Part shown: piece by piece, positions 1-5,370 of the stretch | How the letters are laid out: the number at the start of each line of letters is the position of its first letter | Position numbering within the stretch: the first letter of the stretch is position 1 | Origin: JBEIVB01 sp040374085 | GTDB lineage: Bacteria > Bacteroidota > Bacteroidia > UBA4408 | DNA: 5,370 bases | Direction: 5' to 3' | Assembly: GCA_040374085.1 (NCBI GenBank) | Contig: JBEIVB010000138.1 | Span: 1 to 5,370, forward strand | Program-made: the position numbers and the translations under genes | Notes under the pieces: generated by a model | The model's input: the letters and a program-made list of their open reading frames with translations, nothing else | Told to the model about the DNA's origin: nothing | The model's database searches: none

Positions 1-49
1 CCTGCATGGCGTCGCGCGGACATTCTACCCAGGTGATGGCGTGGTTCAT
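1..49 (-). CDS. Probable hydroxymethylglutaryl-CoA lyase, N-terminal fragment (runs off the left edge)
   Basis: Only the first 16 codons are present, reading MNHAITWVECPRDAMQ. The VECPRDAMQ stretch matches what I recall of the opening strand of Bacteroidota HMG-CoA lyases; the wider family has a related EVGPRDGLQ motif carrying metal- and substrate-binding residues at the mouth of a TIM barrel. The enzyme splits HMG-CoA into acetyl-CoA and acetoacetate in leucine and ketone-body metabolism. The start is well fixed: an in-frame TAA lies four codons upstream (61-59) and the ATG at 49-47 is the only start after it. No usable Shine-Dalgarno is visible; GGAG at 54-51 is too close to the ATG. A likely promoter lies directly upstream. 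The family call rests on one short motif, so a related enzyme of the same superfamily, such as a homocitrate synthase-like protein, cannot be excluded. Confidence 0.7.
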   Translation of the reverse strand, partial: MNHAITWVECPRDAMQ

Positions 50-53
50 GCTC

Positions 54-84
54 CAAAGTTACGGGATTTGGGGCCCGGGTGAAA
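54..84 (-). promoter_or_regulatory. Bacteroidota-type promoter for the HMG-CoA lyase gene
   Basis: Reading on the minus strand, TAACTTTG (61-54) is an exact match to the -7 consensus TAnnTTTG. TTTC (84-81) sits 19 nt upstream of it and differs by one base from the -33 TTTG. Only four bases (GAGC) separate the element from the ATG, so transcription would begin at or next to the start codon and the mRNA may be leaderless. The gap between this gene and pyrD (50-196) is 147 nt and AT-rich in its pyrD-proximal half. It holds a run of nine A residues (minus strand, 128-120) but no clear hairpin terminator. The promoter is inferred from consensus and position only. Confidence 0.5.
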
Positions 85-196
85 GATGGTTTTGTTGGGC
101 AGGTCCACCACCCACACCGTTTTTTTTTATGTGTTTTTGATTATGAAATGAAGGCGCGTTTTGAATGGGCACATCAATTCGGTTGCCAAGAGGTGT

Positions 197-1213
197 TTAG
201 GAGAATCCCTTCACGAGCTCCCGAACTAAGGTTGGACCTTGGTACACAAGTCCGCTGTACACCTGCACCAGCTGGGCGCCGGCCTGTAGTTTCTCGCGCA
301 CATGATGGGCCTCAGAGATGCCTCCAACGCCCACCAAGGGCAGCGTGCCCCGGCTTTGTTGATGAAGGAACTCCAGCACCTCGGTAGAACGGGCCCTCAA
401 GGGCTCTCCGCTTATGCCCCCTGCTCCAAGGGCCTCTACCACTTCCGCCGCCTCCACCAGGTGGGCACGGGAAAGGGTGGTGTTGGTGGCCACCACTCCG
501 GCCAGGTTGCAGGTTTGGGCAAGCTCCAGGATGTCGAGCAGTTGCTCGTTGCTAAGGTCCGGGGCAATTTTTAAGAGCAGAGGTTTGCGTTGGGGGTTGG
601 CCAGTTGAAGCCCGCTGAGCAATTTGCTTAAGGGCTCTTTCTCTTGCAGGGCGCGCAGTCCGGGTGTGTTGGGCGAGCTTACGTTCACCACAAAATAATC
701 ACCCAAAGCATATAAGCGTTTGAATACCAGCAGGTAGTCGTTTAAGGCTTCTTCGTTGGGGGTGTCTTTGTTTTTGCCCATGTTGATGCCAATGCGCATG
801 CTGCCTGTGTAGCGTTGCAGGTTGTTGGCCAGGGCTTCCATGCCGTTGTTGTTGAAACCCATGCGGTTGAGCAGGGCCTCAGAGGCTTTTAGGCGAAAGA
901 GGCGGGGCTTGGGGTTTCCGGCTTGGGCACGGGGGGTAACGGTGCCCACCTCTACAAAGCCAAACCCCATGGCCTCAAACACGCGCAGGTAGGCTCCGTT
1001 TTTATCGAGCCCCGCTGCCACGCCCACACCGTTTTTGAAGTTTAGGCCTAGGCAGGTGGTGGGTGCGGTTTGGGGTGTTTTCCAGAGGCGGCAAAGAAGG
1101 GCAAACACCCCGGGCACCCGCACGGCCAGACCCATGAGGCCCAAGGTTAGGTGGTGGGCTTTTTCGGCATCGAGTCGGAATACCAGCGGGCGGATGAGGT
1201 GTTTATAAAGCAC
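197..1213 (-). CDS. pyrD: Dihydroorotate dehydrogenase (quinone), class 2
   Basis: This enzyme oxidises dihydroorotate to orotate in pyrimidine synthesis and passes the electrons through FMN to membrane quinone. From the chosen start it is 338 residues, the usual class 2 length. Residues 1-45 (xLYKHLIRPL, then DAEKAHH) form the helical membrane and quinone-binding extension that defines class 2. The barrel shows AAGLDKNG (67-73, with substrate-contacting K71), the family signature GTVTPRAQAGNPKPR (90-104), NMGKNKDTP (144-152), and NVSSPNTPGLR (177-187), where S180 is the catalytic base of class 2 enzymes and N177/N182 contact substrate. KIAPDLS, ATNTT (242-246), GGIS and VGVGGIS phosphate/FMN loops follow. 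I chose GTG at 1213 because it gives the conserved N-terminus; the open frame continues to an ATG at 1261, which would add 16 unlikely residues. It overlaps the preceding gene by 11 nt and is the last gene of the run. Confidence 0.96.
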   Translation of the reverse strand: MLYKHLIRPLVFRLDAEKAHHLTLGLMGLAVRVPGVFALLCRLWKTPQTAPTTCLGLNFKNGVGVAAGLDKNGAYLRVFEAMGFGFVEVGTVTPRAQAGNPKPRLFRLKASEALLNRMGFNNNGMEALANNLQRYTGSMRIGINMGKNKDTPNEEALNDYLLVFKRLYALGDYFVVNVSSPNTPGLRALQEKEPLSKLLSGLQLANPQRKPLLLKIAPDLSNEQLLDILELAQTCNLAGVVATNTTLSRAHLVEAAEVVEALGAGGISGEPLRARSTEVLEFLHQQSRGTLPLVGVGGISEAHHVREKLQAGAQLVQVYSGLVYQGPTLVRELVKGFS

Positions 1214-1715
1214 GACGCGAAATTCGGTAACCGGGTGCAATAACCAAACGAAAATCGGCATTTCTGTATCGAGGGTCTTGCACGAGGGCATAGCCCAGGC
1301 CAATGGCCACATCCACCGAATAGCGGTTTAGGGCAATGCGCACGCCCCGCATGGCGCCCACCGCCAACACCTGCCCCCGCTTGCTGCCCTCGCCCGAAGG
1401 CGGAAGGAGCAGGGTGTGGCGTAGGTAGGCCGCCCAATAGGTTCTTTTTATGCCCATCATGGATTTGTGGTAGCGCCGCACTTCGGCCTGCAGGGCGGGC
1501 TGCAGCATGCCCCGGGCTTGCCAGGGCAACAACACCACTCCGGCTTCCATCAAAAGGCCCCAGTGGCCCTCGCGCCGGCTCAAACCAAGGTTGGCCGGAT
1601 TCAAGAGGTTGCTGTGGAGCCTCCACTCGGGGCGGGCAGTGGCGTTGCGCCCCGCAAGGAGAAGCAAGAGGCAGAGGATGCTGAGGTACGCGTTGCGCTT
1701 ATAAAAATAAATCAC
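1203..1715 (-). CDS. Exported protein of unknown function, probably beta-rich
   Basis: I do not recognise this 170-residue protein. It starts with a charged segment (IYFYKRNAY), a hydrophobic core LSILCLLLLLAG (11-22) and a likely signal peptidase I site after ATA at residue 27. There is no lipobox. The mature part has alternating hydrophobic strands and aromatic residues: GLLMEAGVVLLPW (53-65), ALQAEVRRYH (74-83), TYWAAYLRHTLLL (92-104), SVDVAIGLGYALV (133-145) and a last strand DFRLVIAPGYRI (154-165). This resembles small outer-membrane beta-barrel proteins of Bacteroidota (DUF3575-like in style), but that is an inference. The start is GTG at 1715, sharing GTGA with the stop of the DUF1801 gene; no other good start precedes the signal peptide. 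Its end overlaps pyrD by 11 nt. The position argues for co-expression, not for a role in pyrimidine synthesis. Confidence 0.75.
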   Translation of the reverse strand: MIYFYKRNAYLSILCLLLLLAGRNATARPEWRLHSNLLNPANLGLSRREGHWGLLMEAGVVLLPWQARGMLQPALQAEVRRYHKSMMGIKRTYWAAYLRHTLLLPPSGEGSKRGQVLAVGAMRGVRIALNRYSVDVAIGLGYALVQDPRYRNADFRLVIAPGYRISRRAL

Positions 1716-2068
1716 GTTGCACCTCCGGGGTTAAGGCACAAGAGGGCTTCTTGCAGGTAGGCCGCAATGGGCAGACGGTGGAGATCGTATTCCGAACGCA
1801 CCACAAGATGCCGAACGCTTTTCCGATCTAGGGCTTCCAGCACACGCATGGGGTCGGCTAGGCGATGGCCCCCCACAAACCCCAATACCACCCATTGGGG
1901 GCGGCACATTAGGTAAACAAACGGTTTGGGAGCATAATAAAAAGGTATGCCGTAGGCCAACTTCTCTTGCATCCTTGGCTCTGCCTCCTGCACCATGCTC
2001 CTTAGGTGCAGCAGCCATAGACGCTGAGGTAGAGGCTGTTGTAGGATGTAGGAGTAGGCAGCAGACAC
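1712..2068 (-). CDS. DUF1801 family protein (YdhG-like)
   Basis: This is a 118-residue soluble protein with the DUF1801 pattern: an N-terminal helical part (YSYILQQPLPQRLWLLHLR, 5-23), then a helix leading into EKLAYGIPFYY (35-45), the core motif of the family, followed by KPFVYLMCRPQWVVLGFVGG (48-67). The C-terminal part has RKSVRHLVVRS and a terminal helix AAYLQEALL. The biochemical role of the family is not established; no catalytic residues can be named and no membrane segment or signal peptide is present. The start is GTG at 2068, because an in-frame TAA lies at 2080-2078 and the first internal ATG (codon 25) would remove the first helix. It begins 12 nt after the AlkB-like gene and its TGA overlaps the GTG of the next gene. 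Confidence 0.8.
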   Translation of the reverse strand: MSAAYSYILQQPLPQRLWLLHLRSMVQEAEPRMQEKLAYGIPFYYAPKPFVYLMCRPQWVVLGFVGGHRLADPMRVLEALDRKSVRHLVVRSEYDLHRLPIAAYLQEALLCLNPGGAT

Positions 2069-2080
2069 AATGGTGTTTTA

Positions 2081-3088
2081 TTATGTTTGTAATATACCTT
2101 GGCTAGGTGGAGGCACCAGGTGATCTACCCGCTTGCGCCAAAGGTGGGGTACCAAGGCAACCCAAAACATGCGGAAGTATCCGCCCGGCAGTTCGGGCGC
2201 ATGGGCGTGCGACTCCAACTGCGGAAAGGGCCGTGAGGCGCGCAGGTGGTGGTCGGCATGGCGGCCCAGCTCAAAGAGGGCCCTGCGGGTAAAGGCGGCA
2301 TTGGTTTGCCAACTGTGCCGGGCCTGCACCCGATCGCCTTCGGCACGCACCAATCCGTAGTGCTCTATGTAGTTCACATATTCCAGCAAGAAGATGGCCA
2401 CGGCGGCTTGGGTGAGGTAAACGAGGGTCATCGAAAAGCCCAGTATGAGGAGCAAGGCTACGAGGCCGCCGGTTTGCAGCAGCAGAAAGGCCAGCACGCG
2501 GTTGCGCACCCACGTATGTTGGCTGCGTTTGAGGCGTTGCTGCTCCAGAGAAAAAGCACTTTTGAGCTGCCCGGGTATGGTGCGCAGCATAAAGGCATAG
2601 AGGCTCTCGCCTTTTCGGGCGGTTGCCGGGTCGCGGGGGGTGCCCACCCAACGGTGGTGGCCGTGTATGTGTTCTACAAAGAAGTGCGCATAGCCAATGG
2701 GCAAGAGGGCTGCTATGCCAAGGGCCTGCAAGGGGGCTTGGCTGCGGTGTATGAGCTCGTGGGCAGGAACAATGCCCATGAGTCCGCTGTGTATGCCCAC
2801 CGCCACGGCAGCGGCCACACCCCATCCCCCAATCAGGGTGCCTTGCCACAGGCTGCACACGAAGAGCACCAGAATGGCCAGATGCAGAAGGGCGGCCAGC
2901 ACCACCCAAAAGGTACCCTTGCCGGCTTTTTCAGGAGAAGCGGCAGAGGGCGTGCCCAGGGTGTCGAACCATACGCACAGCAGCAAGATGTACACAAGGG
3001 GCACCAGGGTGGCAGCACCACCCACGATGCAGCCCAGGGCGCAGAACAGGGTGCTGCCCAAACAAAGCGAATAGCGCATCGGCATCAT
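2081..3088 (-). CDS. AlkB-like membrane di-iron hydroxylase (alkane 1-monooxygenase family)
   Basis: This is a 335-residue integral membrane protein of the fatty-acid desaturase/alkane hydroxylase superfamily. It carries the AlkB histidine boxes in order: HELIHR (110-115), EHIHGHH (139-145), NYIEHYGL (239-246) and LGRHADHH (274-281). All nine histidines expected to bind the two irons are present: H110, H114, H140, H144, H145, H243, H277, H280 and H281. Hydrophobic helices lie near 8-42, 60-80, 88-107, 122-138, 199-217 and 220-238, and the C-terminal WVALVPHLWRKRV is typical of AlkB. Known members hydroxylate the terminal carbon of medium-chain alkanes using rubredoxin; substrate here is unproven. 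It is shorter than the 401-residue Pseudomonas putida enzyme, mainly at the N-terminus. No rubredoxin domain (CxxCG) is fused or nearby. The start could be any of three close ATGs (codons 1, 2 and 4); the first is used. It heads the leftward operon. Confidence 0.88.
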   Translation of the reverse strand: MMPMRYSLCLGSTLFCALGCIVGGAATLVPLVYILLLCVWFDTLGTPSAASPEKAGKGTFWVVLAALLHLAILVLFVCSLWQGTLIGGWGVAAAVAVGIHSGLMGIVPAHELIHRSQAPLQALGIAALLPIGYAHFFVEHIHGHHRWVGTPRDPATARKGESLYAFMLRTIPGQLKSAFSLEQQRLKRSQHTWVRNRVLAFLLLQTGGLVALLLILGFSMTLVYLTQAAVAIFLLEYVNYIEHYGLVRAEGDRVQARHSWQTNAAFTRRALFELGRHADHHLRASRPFPQLESHAHAPELPGGYFRMFWVALVPHLWRKRVDHLVPPPSQGILQT

Positions 3089-3169
3089 GCTTCAAAAATC
3101 TGAAAATTTTGCCACCGTGGCTTCGGCGGTTTCCCATAGTGAGGGGTGAATAAAATACCGGAGCCCGCA

Positions 3170-3200
3170 TTTCGTTACCCCATGTAAGGGTTTATCTTTG
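3170..3200 (+). promoter_or_regulatory. Bacteroidota-type promoter for gatA
   Basis: TATCTTTG (3193-3200) matches the -7 consensus TAnnTTTG exactly. TTTC (3170-3173), one base off the -33 TTTG, lies 19 nt upstream. Transcription would start near 3206, giving a leader of about 30 nt that holds the GGAG ribosome site. The divergent region 3089-3235 (147 nt) also must drive the leftward operon. There I see only weaker minus-strand candidates: GATTTTTG (3100-3093), four bases before the first ATG, and an AT-rich TATTTTAT (3157-3150). Confidence 0.6.
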
Positions 3201-3222
3201 CCGTTCACCCAAGAAAAAGTAC

Positions 3223-3226
3223 GGAG
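3223..3226 (+). promoter_or_regulatory. Ribosome binding site of gatA supporting the TTG start
   Basis: GGAG within ACGGAGAACC lies nine bases before TTG at 3236. This is the clearest Shine-Dalgarno-like site in the window and decides the start, since there is no ATG or GTG in frame nearby and the next methionine (residue 123) lies beyond the catalytic lysine. Confidence 0.5.
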
Positions 3227-3235
3227 AACCACACG

Positions 3236-4663
3236 TTGAAAACAGTACACGCCATTTGCGAAGAGGTGCGCTCCGGCGTCACCACCTGCGAAGCCGAGGT
3301 GAATCGGCTGCTGGATGAGGTGAAGGGCAATGCCCACCTGAATGCCTTTCTGGAGGTATGGGCAGAAGAAGCCTTACAAGAGGCCCGCCGCATCGATGCC
3401 AAGGTGAAAGCCGGAACAGCCGGTCGCCTGGCAGGCGCCGTGTTGGGCCTAAAAGACAACATCTGCGTGCAGAACCACCGGGTTTCCGCTTCGAGCCGCA
3501 TCCTCGAAGGGTTTGTTTCGCAGTATGCGGCAACGGTGGTGGAGCGCTTACTGGCCGAAGACGCCATTCTCTTGGGTCGCCTAAGCTGCGATGAGTTTGC
3601 TATGGGCAGCTCCAACGAGAACAGCGCCTATGGTCCGGTGCGCAACCCCATAGACCCCGAACGGGTGCCCGGTGGCAGTTCGGGAGGCTCTGCCGCAGCG
3701 GTGGCTGCCGGACTGGTGCATGCCGCATTGGGCACCGACACCGGTGGTTCCATACGCCAACCCGCCTCTTTCACCGGCACGGTAGGCCTAAAACCAACCT
3801 ACGGACGGGTATCCCGCCACGGCATCATCGCCTATGGGTCTTCCTTCGACCAGGTTGGGCCCATCACCCACACCGTAGCCGATGCCGCCCTGCTGCTCGA
3901 GCTGATGGCCGGTGCCGACGCCTACGACACCACCGCCTCTAAGCGCGCCGTGGCCCCCTACAGCCAACATCTTCACCTCAGCGGAAAACGCCGCTTCGCG
4001 GTGCTCAAAGAGTGCATCGAAAGCCCCGGACTAAACCCTGCCGTAAAAGCCTCTGTGGAACGGGTCATCGATCTTCTCAGGCAACAAGGGCATGAGGTTT
4101 CTTTTGTGGAGTTCCCCTACCTCAAATACCTGGTGCCCACCTACTACGTGCTCACCACCGCCGAAGCCAGCTCCAACCTCGGCCGCTACAGCGGGGTGCA
4201 TTATGGCTACCGAAGCCCGCATGCCACCGACCTCGAAAGCACCTACAAGCAATCGCGCAGCAAAGGGTTTGGAACCGAAGTAAAACGCCGCATCATGCTG
4301 GGTACTTTTGTGCTGAGCGCAGGATACTACGACGCCTACTACGCCAAAGGACAAAAAGTGCGGAGGGTCATCCGCGACCACACCAACTCCCTCTTCGAGT
4401 CTTTCGACGCCATCTTAACCCCAACCACTCCCGGACCGGCGTTTAAGTTTGGTCAAAAAGGCGCAGATCCCATTCAGATGTACCTCGAAGACATCTTCAC
4501 CGTGCAAGCCAACATCTGCGGCATTCCGGCCATATCGGTGCCCTGCGGCAAAACAGAAGAAGGACTGCCCATGGGCGTGCAACTTATGACCAAAGCCTTT
4601 GAAGAAGAGCAGCTTCTGGCCCTGGCGCATCACCTCGAAACCCTCCTGGCAACCGCATCATGA
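3236..4663 (+). CDS. gatA: Glutamyl-/aspartyl-tRNA amidotransferase subunit A
   Basis: GatA is the glutaminase subunit of GatCAB. It releases ammonia from glutamine, which GatB uses to convert Glu-tRNA(Gln) or Asp-tRNA(Asn) into the amidated form. The 475 residues are close to the normal family length. The amidase-signature Ser-cisSer-Lys triad is complete: K73 in GLKDN, S148 in GGSSGGSAAAV (146-156) and nucleophile S172 in DTGGSIRQPA (168-177). Spacings of 75 and 99 residues from the lysine equal those in Staphylococcus aureus GatA. Typical later blocks are GLKPTYGRVSRHGIIAYGSS (184-203), AEASSNLGRYSG (309-320), the LTPTTPGPAF block (394-403) and ICGIPAISVPCG (427-438). The start codon is TTG, backed by GGAG at 3223 and by conservation from residue 4 onward. 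gatB and gatC are not in this window. Its TGA overlaps the next ATG. Confidence 0.97.
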   Translation: MKTVHAICEEVRSGVTTCEAEVNRLLDEVKGNAHLNAFLEVWAEEALQEARRIDAKVKAGTAGRLAGAVLGLKDNICVQNHRVSASSRILEGFVSQYAATVVERLLAEDAILLGRLSCDEFAMGSSNENSAYGPVRNPIDPERVPGGSSGGSAAAVAAGLVHAALGTDTGGSIRQPASFTGTVGLKPTYGRVSRHGIIAYGSSFDQVGPITHTVADAALLLELMAGADAYDTTASKRAVAPYSQHLHLSGKRRFAVLKECIESPGLNPAVKASVERVIDLLRQQGHEVSFVEFPYLKYLVPTYYVLTTAEASSNLGRYSGVHYGYRSPHATDLESTYKQSRSKGFGTEVKRRIMLGTFVLSAGYYDAYYAKGQKVRRVIRDHTNSLFESFDAILTPTTPGPAFKFGQKGADPIQMYLEDIFTVQANICGIPAISVPCGKTEEGLPMGVQLMTKAFEEEQLLALAHHLETLLATAS

Positions 4664-5370
4664 ACCTGAGAGCGGGCATCATAGCACTGTGGTTATTGAG
4701 TTTGGCGGCAACGGCTCAGGTGCGCAATCTGCGCCCGGCTCCGGCAGACGACCCCATTGTGGCCATGCTCGACAGTTTGCAGGAAGCCCGCTACTTTGAG
4801 AGCCGGAACTTTACCGACGATACCTGCCTGCTCAACGTGCACGGCTACTGCCCCGATCTGGTGCCCCTCTTCAACGACCGCACCTTGTCTGAGCGCCTGC
4901 AAAAGCTCGATGCCAACTCTCCCTTCGATCTCGTATTCAACGAATCCGTTCGGCGCTTCATAGAGGTGTATTCCGTGCGCAAGCGCGTGGTGGTGTCGCG
5001 GGTGCTGGGCCTCAGCCATTTGTACTTTCCTCTCTTCGAAGAGCAGCTCGACCGATACAACCTCCCCATGGAGCTGAAATACCTGGCCATAGTAGAGTCG
5101 GCTCTGAACCCCCGCGCCGTTTCCCATTCTGGGGCGGGCGGATTGTGGCAGTTTATGTACGGCACCGGCCGTATGTTTGGGCTCAACAACACCTCTTATG
5201 TCGACGAACGCCGCGATCCCTACAAAGCCACCGTGGCGGCCTGCAAATATTTGAAATACCTCTACGGCATGTTTGGCGATTGGCAAATGGTGTTGGCGGC
5301 CTACAACTCGGGTCCGGGCACCGTAACCAAGGCCATACGCAGAAGCGGAGGTAAGAAAACCTATTGGGAG
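4660..5370 (+). CDS. MltD-like lytic murein transglycosylase, 5' part (cut by the right edge)
   Basis: The first 237 codons of an exported SLT-domain lytic transglycosylase are present. Such enzymes cleave the MurNAc-GlcNAc bond of peptidoglycan and form 1,6-anhydro-MurNAc ends. Residues 1-20 (MNLRAGIIALWLLSLAATAQ) are a clear signal peptide with likely cleavage after the Gln-preceding Ala or at Q20. A helical N-terminal region (30-135) includes NESVRRFIEVYSVRKR. The SLT domain begins near 132 (YNLPMELKYLAIVESALNP): E146 is the catalytic acid/base, followed by SHSGAGGLWQF (155-165), where the family usually reads GLWQFMPxTG and this one has MYGTG, and the AAYNSGPG block (213-220). Bacteroidota relatives often continue with C-terminal LysM repeats, which would lie beyond the edge. 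ATG at 4660 shares ATGA with the gatA stop, so translation is probably coupled. No frameshift is seen. Confidence 0.92.
   Translation, partial: MNLRAGIIALWLLSLAATAQVRNLRPAPADDPIVAMLDSLQEARYFESRNFTDDTCLLNVHGYCPDLVPLFNDRTLSERLQKLDANSPFDLVFNESVRRFIEVYSVRKRVVVSRVLGLSHLYFPLFEEQLDRYNLPMELKYLAIVESALNPRAVSHSGAGGLWQFMYGTGRMFGLNNTSYVDERRDPYKATVAACKYLKYLYGMFGDWQMVLAAYNSGPGTVTKAIRRSGGKKTYWE

Noticed and set aside
168..187. Possible hairpin GGCA...TGCC downstream of pyrD as a terminator
   Set aside because: The stem is only four pairs with a 12-nt loop and no adjacent U-run; it would not be stable.
1214..1312. Longer pyrD starts at 1261 or 1312
   Set aside because: They add residues that do not fit the class 2 N-terminus and would overlap the upstream gene by 59 nt or more; GTG 1213 gives the expected LYKHLIRPL start.
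1147..1626. A 159-codon minus-strand frame overlapping the exported protein and the pyrD start
   Set aside because: Pro/Gly/Arg-rich shadow frame with no motif. The other two minus frames hold a signal-peptide protein and pyrD with tight operon junctions.
2246..3103. A 285-codon open frame on the plus strand opposite the AlkB-like gene
   Set aside because: It mirrors a GC-rich gene whose minus-strand frame has all AlkB motifs. The antisense product is low in recognisable structure, rich in Gly, His and Gln, and matches no family I know.
3112..3120. CCACCGTGG palindrome in the divergent promoter region as an operator
   Set aside because: Nine bases with four-base arms in GC-rich DNA is expected by chance and has no second copy here.
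3093..3157. Minus-strand promoter candidates GATTTTTG (3100-3093) and TATTTTAT (3157-3150) for the leftward operon
   Set aside because: The first misses the leading T and the second misses the final TG; neither has a -33 box at 19 nt. Too weak to list as a feature.
4693..5286. A 197-codon minus-strand open frame opposite the transglycosylase
   Set aside because: The plus strand encodes a clear signal peptide and SLT catalytic motifs over the same bases; the antisense frame shows no motif.

Overview
The window suggests a fairly GC-rich member of the Bacteroidota. The evidence is two exact matches to the Bacteroidota -7 promoter element TAnnTTTG, each followed at once by a recognisable gene. 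Bacteroidota-like protein versions support this: a short HMG-CoA lyase N-terminus with the ECPRDAMQ motif, a MltD-type transglycosylase, a DUF1801 protein and a PyrD that starts xLYKHLIRPL. Shine-Dalgarno signals are scarce and four of the seven genes start with GTG or TTG. The exact lineage cannot be fixed from the sequence alone.

Layout: a divergent promoter region near 3089-3235 separates two transcription units. Leftward (minus strand) lies a tight four-gene run: an AlkB-like membrane di-iron hydroxylase (3088-2081), a DUF1801 protein (2068-1712), an exported protein of unknown function (1715-1203) and a class 2 dihydroorotate dehydrogenase, pyrD (1213-197). The gaps are 12 nt, a 4-nt overlap and an 11-nt overlap, so this is very probably one operon. 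After a 147-nt gap, the first 16 codons of a probable HMG-CoA lyase follow on the same strand and run off the left edge, with their own likely promoter. Rightward (plus strand) are gatA (3236-4663) and, overlapping its stop codon by ATGA, a MltD-like lytic transglycosylase cut by the right edge.

Function: most genes are housekeeping. PyrD makes orotate for pyrimidines and passes electrons to quinone. GatA is the amidase subunit of the tRNA-dependent amidotransferase. The transglycosylase cleaves peptidoglycan. The AlkB-like hydroxylase is the accessory element; it keeps all nine expected histidine ligands but has no rubredoxin nearby. No mobile elements, RNA genes, CRISPR arrays, long repeats or clear hairpin terminators were seen. 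I did not find a convincing new multi-gene system. The most open questions are the unknown exported protein, the substrate of the AlkB-like enzyme and the start region of the HMG-CoA lyase.
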